Below, piece by piece: positions 1 through 6,807 of a DNA stretch of 64,000 bases. The translations under genes and the position numbers were made by a program. This DNA comes from Bryobacterales bacterium. Lineage in GTDB: Bacteria > Acidobacteriota > Terriglobia > Bryobacterales > Bryobacteraceae. The notes below the pieces were generated by a model. It was given only the letters and a program-made list of their open reading frames with translations, searched no databases and was not told the DNA's origin. Within the stretch, counting starts at the first letter, position 1, and each line of letters opens with the position of its first letter. The DNA lies in NCBI GenBank assembly GCA_947446025.1, contig CANFEY010000017.1, forward strand, positions 1-64,000, read 5' to 3'.

Positions 1-522
1 GCGGGGGGGGGGGGGGGGCGCGGGCTTCGGTGCCGCAATCGATGCGCGCGCAGCGGCCAGCACGGGTCCGCGTTTCGTCACGACGCGGTACAAGGCGGAA
101 AGACGCAGCTCTCGCGGGTCCCGCAGCAGGCGTCCAATCACTGCGGTTTGCCGCCGCACGGACTGCCACACCCTGCGCGTTGCGTGCCGCCATGGCTGCG
201 TTGCCCCTGTTTCGTCGAACAGGCGCGCGTTCGCCCCCAGCATCGCATTCCCGAGCTCCCGCAGCACGTCGTGTGGAACGGTGGGGTCCAAAATAACCCC
301 GCCTTCCGCAATTCGCCGGGTCCCGAGCGTTGCAAGTATCAGGGCTTGATTGTCCTCGGCGGAGCGGTGTACGTGATACGGAATCCACTCCACGCCATCG
401 GGCGCGAATTCCGACACCACCACCACCGGCTCGCCCGGACCCATGCGCGCAAGCGTCTCTGCGATCAGGTTCGGCGAAGCCGACCCGAACAAGAGACGCA
501 CGGATGAAGATGGATCGTTCAA
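1..522 (-). CDS. Unknown protein, partial, runs off the left edge
   Basis: An uninterrupted minus-strand reading frame runs from about 522 to the window edge, with protein-like composition and no stop. A TTG at 522-520 overlaps the stop of the preceding gene (TTGA overlap); a GTG at 501 is the alternative start. The visible 170 or so residues begin with an alternating hydrophobic stretch (VRLLFGSASPNLIAETLARM, then VVVVSEFAPDGVEWIPYHV) that resembles the first strand-helix-strand of a Rossmann-like domain; basic helices follow. I do not recognise the family. A glycosyltransferase-like enzyme is possible, but only from the general look. The frame enters a run of 16 C residues (minus strand) at 3-18, giving a proline-rich end. 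The coupling to the downstream-numbered gene suggests co-transcription. Confidence 0.5.
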   Translation of the reverse strand, partial: MNDPSSSVRLLFGSASPNLIAETLARMGPGEPVVVVSEFAPDGVEWIPYHVHRSAEDNQALILATLGTRRIAEGGVILDPTVPHDVLRELGNAMLGANARLFDETGATQPWRHATRRVWQSVRRQTAVIGRLLRDPRELRLSALYRVVTKRGPVLAAARASIAAPKPAPPPPPR

Positions 523-1616
523 ATGAGTTGCGCCAGTGCGAAGTTCCACCGGCCTTGTTTGTGATCGTCCCACAGTGCCAGTGCTTGCATGCAAAACGCA
601 GTGGAGACCGGATTTGAGAACGGCAGCATTGAGGGACCCTTCCGCCCGAACCAAAAGCCACCGTCAAGCTGCGTCCGCGGGGACACGGCCTGGAACGACG
701 CGGCCCTGGCAGCTTCTTCCGCCGCGGCTGCCTCATCCAGAGGCACAATTCCCGTGTGATGCGCGATCAGCCGCACCCGCAGCAGTTGGGCGTTGACATC
801 GCTGCGTTCAAACACCGGCGCGATCCGGCGCAACAGCGCACCCGCGCGTGCGATGCCCCAGGCCAGCGCAGCGCGGACCTCGGGATGATCCGTGGCAGCC
901 AGCAGCGCTTCCAGGAAGTAGCAATAGGCGTGCAACCGATCCATCACGCGCTCCTGGTCAGGATCGTCGAGGAACGTCTCGTGGGACGCCAGCGCCATCG
1001 CCAGCGCGACGTGGAACATGCGGTCTGCGTGTTCGTCGCCGACTTCGCGCCAGATCAGGGCTGATTTCAGTTGGAAGCAGCCCGGCTTGCGGGACCAGCG
1101 CGGCTCCTCTGGCAGCGGCTCCTTCTCCGGTAGCGAGATCACCGGATAAAACACGCTGTCCCCCAGGAAATCGAATCCCAAAGACATCGCCGCGTCCTGC
1201 GCACGCTGCTGGTAGGCGGCGTTGCCGGTCCGGCGAGCCACGGCCATCAGTCCGCGGGCGATGATGCCGGTGTCGAAGAAATATGCCCGGTCCGATCCTG
1301 GTTCAAACGGGTAGGTGTGGCTGGCGGCATCCCAGGCGGGACCCGTGAGGAAGTCCGCACAGCGGGTGGCGGCGTCCAGGTACTCCTGTTTCCCGCTGCG
1401 TTCGTGAAGGTAAGCCAGGGCGCTGGCCGCGTAGCCGGTGATTTCGCTGGATACCGGCAGGTTGACGCCGGCCTCCGCGCGGAAGTAACGGGCGACGCCG
1501 CCGCTGGGTTCTTGAATGCCGGACTGTAGAAACCACTGTCCGGCCCGGTCGAGGAAATCGAGAGTCGTGCCCAAGTGTTTGATTGTAGCGTGCGCGCTGT
1601 ATAATGGGCCAGTCAT
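519..1616 (-). CDS. Alpha/alpha-toroid (six-hairpin-like) protein, unknown substrate
   Basis: About 365 residues. The pattern of repeated helical hairpins (AGQWFLQSGIQEPSGGVARY, EITGYAASALAYLHE, DTGIIARGLMAVARRTG, DGGFWFGRK, STAFCMQALALWDD) is typical of alpha/alpha toroids such as glycosidase-like or prenyltransferase-like folds. There is no signal peptide, so it is probably cytoplasmic. Catalytic residues cannot be assigned. The ATG at 1616 overlaps the start codon of the divergent gene (shared CATG), and the first 14 codons would cover that gene's promoter, so a TTG at 1574 or a nearby codon may be the real start. The next gene toward the left edge begins in a TTGA overlap with this stop, so the two are probably translated together. 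Polysaccharide metabolism is a reasonable but unproven guess. Confidence 0.65.
   Translation of the reverse strand: MTGPLYSAHATIKHLGTTLDFLDRAGQWFLQSGIQEPSGGVARYFRAEAGVNLPVSSEITGYAASALAYLHERSGKQEYLDAATRCADFLTGPAWDAASHTYPFEPGSDRAYFFDTGIIARGLMAVARRTGNAAYQQRAQDAAMSLGFDFLGDSVFYPVISLPEKEPLPEEPRWSRKPGCFQLKSALIWREVGDEHADRMFHVALAMALASHETFLDDPDQERVMDRLHAYCYFLEALLAATDHPEVRAALAWGIARAGALLRRIAPVFERSDVNAQLLRVRLIAHHTGIVPLDEAAAAEEAARAASFQAVSPRTQLDGGFWFGRKGPSMLPFSNPVSTAFCMQALALWDDHKQGRWNFALAQLI
1579..1605 (+). promoter_or_regulatory. Putative promoter with perfect -10, leaderless start
   Basis: A TTGATT (1579-1584) is followed after 15 bases by a perfect TATAAT (1600-1605). Only nine bases separate the -10 box from the ATG at 1615, so transcription would begin at or within a few bases of the start codon. 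No Shine-Dalgarno sequence is present. Confidence 0.6.
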
Positions 1617-2226
1617 GCGATGGATTGCGATACTCTGCGCTGTGGTGGCGGCGGGGGCGGAAATGCCCAGCGGGTATTTTCGCGGTCCCATGGCTGGATG
1701 GGAAGGCTCGGTCACGAAGGGTCAACTGCGGGCGCGGTCGGCCACGGGCGATGTCTTCACTTGCGGCTTTGACGCGAAGAGCTACTTGGAGTTCGACAAG
1801 CAGCGGGTGACCGTGGACAAACTTCGCGAGGGCGACCCGCTGGAGGTGCTCGCGTACCGGAAACAGGGGGAGACGGAGTGCTACGTTTTGTCCCTCACGG
1901 TGGTGCCACCGCCCGCGCCGGTCCGTCCGAATCGTAGGATCGACGTGACGCCGGTAAAGTCGGCACGTCCAGCCCCGGTCCGCCACGGCAACGTCAACGC
2001 CGCAGGGGTGGTGGTGAGGGTGAACGGCAATTCCATCGCGGTGCGGACGCGATCTGGCGATGAGACGTTTTTGCTGCGCCGGGACACCCGCTACTTCGGC
2101 AACGGCCTGCGGATGGAGCTCGGCGACGTAAAGGTCAACCAGCGCTTGGCGGTGGAGGCGGGCCGGAACATCGATGGTCAGCTGGAAGCGTTCCAGCTCA
2201 CCTGGGGCGAGCTCAGCGCCCGCTAA
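1615..2226 (+). CDS. Secreted hypothetical protein with two small beta domains
   Basis: 203 residues. It starts with a short signal peptide (MRWIAILCAVVAAGAE). Two similar beta-rich blocks follow, roughly residues 25-90 and 125-200, each reading as a short OB-like barrel (FTCGFDAKSYLEFDKQRVTV and ETFLLRRDTRYFGN, each followed by a phrase on what the residue pair changes). A proline-rich linker (VVPPPAPVRPNRR) separates them. This pattern resembles DUF5666-type modules found in secreted acidobacterial proteins; function unknown. The start is set by the -10 box nine bases upstream and by the signal peptide. It is divergent from the toroid gene and convergent with the membrane protein pair; a long hairpin separates it from the latter. 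Confidence 0.7.
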   Translation: MRWIAILCAVVAAGAEMPSGYFRGPMAGWEGSVTKGQLRARSATGDVFTCGFDAKSYLEFDKQRVTVDKLREGDPLEVLAYRKQGETECYVLSLTVVPPPAPVRPNRRIDVTPVKSARPAPVRHGNVNAAGVVVRVNGNSIAVRTRSGDETFLLRRDTRYFGNGLRMELGDVKVNQRLAVEAGRNIDGQLEAFQLTWGELSAR

Positions 2227-2227
2227 C

Positions 2228-2300
2228 GAGGAAGGACAGTATACTCAACCCCCGATCTCCAGGAGCCAGAGTTCGGGAGTTGAGTAGACTGTCCCTCCTT
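2228..2300. terminator. Long inverted repeat between convergent genes
   Basis: Arms 2228-2255 and 2273-2300 pair at 24 of 28 positions without gaps, around a 17-base loop. It lies exactly between two convergent genes and reaches the first base of the minus-strand stop codon. It could serve as a bidirectional terminator. No U-tract follows, so a mobile palindromic repeat is also possible. Confidence 0.6.
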
Positions 2301-2764
2301 TACAGGAACTCTAGCGATAGCCCGGCAACCGCGGCCCCGAGCCAGACGAGCAGCGAAAACGCCGCGGCGGGGCGGCCCCACGTGCTGTTTCCCGAGCGGG
2401 CAAGCGGAACCTGCACCCAGTAGTGGAACGCCACCCCGGTCACGATCAGTGACATCTTGAGGGCGAATGTGCCCAGCTCCTCACTCCACAAGTCTGGAGC
2501 CTTCGATGCGAACAGCGGAATGCCGGAGAAAGCCATCAGCACCAGCGCGAGCCTGGTCCACGGCGCAAGATCCGATGCCACCTCCGCCGCCGTCTGCCGC
2601 CGCAGACCCAGTCCGAAGAACCGGGCATTGAGCAGCAGCACCGACCCGAGCAGCAGCCCCAGCCCCAGTAAATGCACCATCTCAAACGCCGGGAACCCAT
2701 AGCGCGAGTTGCTCATCCACGTGCCCAGCGCCGATTTGCCTGCAAAATCGAAGAGCGGTTTCAA
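2300..2764 (-). CDS. Small membrane protein, DUF6644-like, second of a tandem pair
   Basis: About 154 residues with four hydrophobic segments, the first around FEMVHLLGLGLLLGSVLLLNARFF and the last near AAFSLLVWLGAAVAGLSLEFL. It contains conserved-looking HLLG and ALKMSLIVTGVAFHYWV segments; the histidines could bind heme b, but that is inference. A TTG at 2764-2762 overlaps the TGA of the preceding gene, giving translational coupling. An upstream in-frame start at 2809 would overlap the neighbour by 49 bases and is less likely. It is a paralogue of the preceding gene. Both follow the PQQ dehydrogenase, so they may anchor it or carry its electrons to the membrane. Confidence 0.65.
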   Translation of the reverse strand: MKPLFDFAGKSALGTWMSNSRYGFPAFEMVHLLGLGLLLGSVLLLNARFFGLGLRRQTAAEVASDLAPWTRLALVLMAFSGIPLFASKAPDLWSEELGTFALKMSLIVTGVAFHYWVQVPLARSGNSTWGRPAAAFSLLVWLGAAVAGLSLEFL

Positions 2765-3246
2765 TCGAAGTACCCCACTGCCCGCCCCGTCACCAGGATG
2801 AGAATCCAACTCACCAGCGACACCGCCCCCGATAGCCGCGCCCGCCCCGGAGCCTTGCCATCACCCCACGTCCCCACGCTGCGGTACACAGTGAAGTGGA
2901 ACACCAGCGCATTCAGCCCGGCGAGGAACATCAGCAGCATCTTGATGCGGAAGAAGAAGCTCCCGTAGTAGCGCACCGGATCGGAGGTGAAGATGAAGGC
3001 TCCGCTGACGAACATCAGGCCCCAGCCGATCCAGGTCCAAGGGAGCAACTGCTCAGCCACATCCGAAACCCGCCGCTTCGTCAGCCCCACCCCGATCAGC
3101 CGCAGGTCAAGGAACACGATGGTCCCGAACATCAGCGTGTTCGAAAGGATGTGCGCGAAGTGCAGCATCGGGTAGACCCACAAGGATTCGCGGATGCCCA
3201 CGCTCACCCAGGTCTCCATCAGCCATTCGCACCAGCCCAGAATCAT
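2761..3246 (-). CDS. Small membrane protein, DUF6644-like, first of a tandem pair
   Basis: 161 residues with four predicted membrane segments: SLWVYPMLHFAHILSNTLMF, a segment near WTWIGWGLMFVSGAFIF, one near KMLLMFLAGLNALVFHF, and one near VSLVSWILILVTGRAVGY. Histidines occur in the first segment (MLHFAHIL) and the third (FHF), positions that suggest axial ligands for a b-type heme; this is inferred. It begins ten bases after the PQQ dehydrogenase stop and ends in a TTGA overlap with its paralogue, so the three genes form one operon. A role as membrane electron acceptor for the periplasmic dehydrogenase fits the context. Confidence 0.7.
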   Translation of the reverse strand: MILGWCEWLMETWVSVGIRESLWVYPMLHFAHILSNTLMFGTIVFLDLRLIGVGLTKRRVSDVAEQLLPWTWIGWGLMFVSGAFIFTSDPVRYYGSFFFRIKMLLMFLAGLNALVFHFTVYRSVGTWGDGKAPGRARLSGAVSLVSWILILVTGRAVGYFD

Positions 3247-3256
3247 GAGTTCCTAT

Positions 3257-5218
3257 CTAGGGCAGTGCGTACATCACGACCGAGCCGCCAGAGACGCCGC
3301 CGACATACTGCCTGCCGGATTTGCCTGCGTAGGTCATGGGGTTGGCTCCCATGGTGGCGTCTAGTTTGGCGGACCACAGCTCCTTGCCGGTCTTGGAATC
3401 GAGGGCGTGGAGGAAGCCGTCGCTCGTCGGGAAGAAAACCAGACCGCTGGCGGTGCTGGTGGGGCCGGCGCTGCCTACGGCTCCGACTTTTTGCTTGCCT
3501 TCGGGGAGCCGCGAGTTGGTGCCGATCACTTGTTGCCAGGCGACTTCGCCGGTGTTGGCGTTGATGGCGAAGAGGCGTCCCCAGGGCGGGCGGAAGCAGG
3601 GCATGCCTCCGGCGCTGAAGCCAGCGTAGGGGCCGGGGCCGGTGTAGGCGCCACGGTCCATCGTTAGCGGCGAGCCGTCGGTCAGGTTGCCGTAGTTGCC
3701 GCCGGGGACCTTTTTCTCAATCCAGCCGGTTAGAGCGGAGTCAGATGTCCCGACGAAGACGTAGCCGGTGGCCGGGTCGGTGGACATGCCCCCCCAGTTG
3801 GGGCTGCCGACGCCGGGGATTTGCAGGTAGCTTTTTGGGGGCGTGCCCGCCTCGTGAAATCCGAAGGGCGTGAAGGGGCCGAGGTTGATGAAGCCGCCGG
3901 CTTTGTCCCACATTTCTTCGCAGGCTTTGTAGTGCTCGGGCGTGGTGTCTGAGGGGCGGATGAAATCGTCGGCTTTGTTGAAGCTGGTGCGGGCGAGAGG
4001 GCCGGGTTTGAGCGGGAAGGGCTGCGTGGGGGAATACCATTCGCCGGGGACGTCGCCTTTGTGGACGGCGCGTTCTTCGACGCCGTGAATTGCCTCGCCG
4101 GTCTCGCGGTTGAGGATGAACAGCAGCGCATTCTTACTGATGACCGCGAGCGCGGGAATCTGCTTGCCATCCTTGCGCACGGTGAGGAGCGTGGGGGCAG
4201 AGGGGAGGTCAGTGTCCCACAGGTCGTGATGGATGAGTTGGTAGTGCCACACGTATTTGCCGGTGGTGGCGTTGACGGCGACGATGGAATTTCCGTAGAG
4301 GTTGTTGCCGGGCCGGTCGCCTCCATAGTAGTTGCCCGCTGGCGAGCCGACAGGCATGTAGATGAGGTCGCGTTCTTCGTCGACGGTCATGTACCAGCCC
4401 CAGACGTTGACGCCGGCTCGGGGTTGCTTCCAGGAATCGTTGAGCCACTGCGTGTCGTTGTAGCCGGGGTCGCCGGGGCGGGCGATGGTGCGGAAGCGCC
4501 ACAGTTCGGAGCCGGTGCGCGCGTCGTAGACCTTGGTGTCACCGGCGGGGCCGTCGGTGCGCTCGCCGTTGTTGTTGCCCATGATGATCAGGTTCTTGTA
4601 GACGTAGGGCGCTCCGCCCCAGATGATTTCGACGTTGACGCTGCCTTCCTTGCCGAAGCCGGGGTCGATTTTCCCGGTGGTGGCGTTGAGGGCCATCATG
4701 TTGGTGTCGACGGTGAAGAGGATGCGCGGCGGGTTGGTGCCGTCGCCGGGCCAGTAGCCGACGCTGCGATTGGCGACGGGACCGGGGGCTTGGTAGTTCC
4801 AGAGTTCCTTGCCGGTGTCGGCGTCGAGGGCGATGACGCGGTTGGCGGCGGGGACATACATCACGCCTGCGATGACGATGGGCGTCGATTCGGCGTTGAC
4901 GGCGGGGGCTCCTCCACCTTTGCCTTTCCCTTTGCCGCCGCCTTTAGCGTTATCGGCTGCGGGGGCCGTGGCGACCGGAGCGGCGGGGCGATAGGTCCAG
5001 GCCTGTTTCAGCTTGCCGACATTGAGCGGTGTGATCTGCTTCAGAGGTGAGTGGCGCGTGCTGGTGGAATCACGGGAGTACATGGGCCAATCGGCAGCGG
5101 GGATTGCGGTGGATTTGTTTGCAGACTTACCTTTGGCTTGCTGCGCGGGTCCGAGCTGGGCCATGAAGGCCGCGATGGCGGCAGCTCCGGCGAGGGTGAG
5201 GGTGAGGATCTTGCGCAT
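3257..5218 (-). CDS. PQQ-dependent dehydrogenase, beta-propeller type
   Basis: 653 residues with an N-terminal signal peptide (MRKILTLTLAGAAAIAAFMA) and export to the periplasm. Repeated propeller blades with the typical W-motif phrases are visible: VIALDADTGKELWNYQAP, VYDARTGSELWRF, IVAVNATTGKYVWHYQ, LFAINANTGEVAWQQV and LHALDSKTGKELWSAKL. The family oxidises alcohols or sugars with pyrroloquinoline quinone and Ca2+. No CxxCH heme motif is present, unlike quinohemoproteins, so electrons must leave through another partner. A low-complexity insert of Gly/Lys (around residues 90-105) interrupts the first part. Two small membrane proteins follow directly. The substrate cannot be told from sequence. 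Confidence 0.88.
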   Translation of the reverse strand: MRKILTLTLAGAAAIAAFMAQLGPAQQAKGKSANKSTAIPAADWPMYSRDSTSTRHSPLKQITPLNVGKLKQAWTYRPAAPVATAPAADNAKGGGKGKGKGGGAPAVNAESTPIVIAGVMYVPAANRVIALDADTGKELWNYQAPGPVANRSVGYWPGDGTNPPRILFTVDTNMMALNATTGKIDPGFGKEGSVNVEIIWGGAPYVYKNLIIMGNNNGERTDGPAGDTKVYDARTGSELWRFRTIARPGDPGYNDTQWLNDSWKQPRAGVNVWGWYMTVDEERDLIYMPVGSPAGNYYGGDRPGNNLYGNSIVAVNATTGKYVWHYQLIHHDLWDTDLPSAPTLLTVRKDGKQIPALAVISKNALLFILNRETGEAIHGVEERAVHKGDVPGEWYSPTQPFPLKPGPLARTSFNKADDFIRPSDTTPEHYKACEEMWDKAGGFINLGPFTPFGFHEAGTPPKSYLQIPGVGSPNWGGMSTDPATGYVFVGTSDSALTGWIEKKVPGGNYGNLTDGSPLTMDRGAYTGPGPYAGFSAGGMPCFRPPWGRLFAINANTGEVAWQQVIGTNSRLPEGKQKVGAVGSAGPTSTASGLVFFPTSDGFLHALDSKTGKELWSAKLDATMGANPMTYAGKSGRQYVGGVSGGSVVMYALP

Positions 5219-5251
5219 GGTGCCTCTTGACGTTCGGATGATTTCCGATCA

Positions 5252-5257
5252 AGTATA
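5252..5257 (-). promoter_or_regulatory. Putative -10 box of the PQQ dehydrogenase operon
   Basis: TATACT on the minus strand, 33 bases upstream of the ATG at 5218. A purine-rich ribosome binding site (AGAGG) lies about six bases before the start. No convincing -35 box was found. Confidence 0.4.
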
Positions 5258-5273
5258 GCGCAGCGATGAGGGC

Positions 5274-5812
5274 CTAATCGAAGATGTCACGGACGGGAAG
5301 TTCAAATCCAAGGAGTGCAGAAGGTAAGGAAACCACGCCGTCGAATTCCACGATTCGGGTCAACCGCCGGGCTCAAAGACGTGCACAGATTTGGTGTCGG
5401 GTAGACCAGCCACACTGCTCGAGTTCCAGCGGCGAGATACTGACGCACCTTGCGGTCCATCTGACGGGCAGTATCAGAGGGCGAACGATGTCGATGACAA
5501 GGTCGGGTCCTAGTTCGCCCCAACCGTCTTCGGGGATTCCGGCGAGCAGTTCGTTGCGTACGAAGGCGACGTCGGGTCCGCGCAGAATTTCGGGGTTGCG
5601 TCCGAGGATGAGGCCGGATTCCGAGAAGACCTGCTGGCCTTGTTTCGGCGCACATATTCCCGAAGAATTCCGCCGATATTGATCTGCGCCGCGCCATGGC
5701 GTGAATTAGGTCTGGTCATGACGAGCAACTCTCCCGCGTCGATTTCGTGCCGAAGAGCGTCTTCCGGCATGCGGGCGAGTGCTTCCAAGGTGATTGCAGC
5801 CGTGGTCGCCAT
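5274..5812 (-). pseudogene. Decayed Uma2-family (DUF820) restriction-endonuclease-like gene
   Basis: The minus strand carries a recognisable Uma2-type protein split over several frames. The start (MATTAAITLEALARMPEDAL, then HEIDAGELLVMTRPNSRHG) reads from 5812 to about 5645. A frameshift leads into FSESGLILGRNPEILRGPDV and GELGPDLVIDIV. A second shift near 5482 gives the frame of SPSDTARQMDRKVRQYLAAG and AVWLVYPTP. A third lesion with a stop follows, and the end (VEFDGVVSLPSALLGFELPV, RDIFD) is in frame again up to the TAG at 5274. The order and spacing match an intact family member of about 185 residues, including the catalytic-domain PDxxxxxxDIV and KxxxY-like region. At least three frame changes make a functional product unlikely. 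Confidence 0.8.
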
Positions 5813-5821
5813 GACTTCAGT

Positions 5822-6766
5822 TTACTTGCCCGCAGACGGGCGCGGGGCGGGGAGGACTTCGACCATGACGCCGTTGGGGTCGCGCAAGAGAACGATTTTC
5901 GTCGTGCCTCCGATGACCGCGGGGACTCCGCCTTTACTGATCACTTCGCCACCGGCGGCCTTCCACGCGGCCGTCATGGCGTCGACGTCGGGAGCGCGGA
6001 GTTGCAAGATCGGGGTGCCGGGGTCTTGGGTTTTGGTGTTGAGCTTCTTGCGGTCGATGTTGCGGAACTCGCGGAGTACGATGCTCCAATCGGTGCCGGG
6101 GACACGCGCAAACGTGCGTTTGAATTCGGCTCCTCGGAATCCTGTGATGTCCATGGGTCGTTCTTTCTCGTAGTTGGTGGACGTGCCGACTGGGAACTTG
6201 AGGACGTCGCGCCAGAATTTCAATGTTTGCTCGGTTTCTTCAACCCTGAATTCGATAGCCGCGCGGTGAATATTGCCCTGGGAGTAGTCGATGGGAGGCT
6301 CCCAATTGATTTCGATAAAGAAGCCATCGGCGTCCTGGACGAAAATGCTCGAAAAAGGCGGAATAGATTGGGCATTACTAGGTTCCCAACTGACACCCGC
6401 GCTCGAGAGTCTTGACAGGATCGGATTGATATTCCAGACGTAGAGGACAAGGCTCACCGATCCGGGGTCTTGGAAGCGCGGTTTTACGGGCGTACGGGCG
6501 ATGTCCTTGTATTCAATGAGCTCGACCCCAAGTTGCGAACCGGGCACGCGGAACGTAGCGATGCGGGATTGCGCGCCGGGCGTGTTGCCCAGGTCCATGA
6601 TGGGAGGGTTGGGCGCGAACGCCGCGGGCGGCTGCGCGACTTCAAGGCCGATGACGTCGCGGTAGAAGGCAGCAGCGCGTTCCAGGTTGTCCACGATGTG
6701 GCTAAAGTTGCCGACGTCGTTGATGATGCCGGCGGGGGCTTGTGGAGTCTGGGCGAACGCGAGCAC
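5822..6766 (-). CDS. VOC-superfamily protein with two glyoxalase/dioxygenase-like domains
   Basis: About 314 residues with two vicinal-oxygen-chelate domains. The first (roughly residues 18-150) opens with VGNFSHIVDNLERAAAFYRDVIGL and ends with FVQDADGFFIEINWEPP. The second (160-305) opens with IHRAAIEFRVEETEQTLKFWRDV and ends with VLLRDPNGVMVEVLP. Family members bind a metal through His/Glu and act as glyoxalases, dioxygenases or isomerases; the substrate is unknown. The GTG at 6766 starts inside what looks like a signal peptide (TFLAALGAVLAFAQT). The hydrophobic part upstream is in frame but lacks a start codon, while an ATG exists one frame away. A frameshift or an unusual start is therefore possible. 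Confidence 0.75.
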   Translation of the reverse strand: MLAFAQTPQAPAGIINDVGNFSHIVDNLERAAAFYRDVIGLEVAQPPAAFAPNPPIMDLGNTPGAQSRIATFRVPGSQLGVELIEYKDIARTPVKPRFQDPGSVSLVLYVWNINPILSRLSSAGVSWEPSNAQSIPPFSSIFVQDADGFFIEINWEPPIDYSQGNIHRAAIEFRVEETEQTLKFWRDVLKFPVGTSTNYEKERPMDITGFRGAEFKRTFARVPGTDWSIVLREFRNIDRKKLNTKTQDPGTPILQLRAPDVDAMTAAWKAAGGEVISKGGVPAVIGGTTKIVLLRDPNGVMVEVLPAPRPSAGK

Positions 6767-6807
6767 GGCACCAAGCGCCGCCAGAAAAGTATGCGCATTG
6801 GGGTATT

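Noticed and set aside
4061-5050. 329-codon plus-strand frame
   Set aside because: Antisense shadow of the PQQ dehydrogenase, dominated by Val/Gly/Asp as expected for such a frame.
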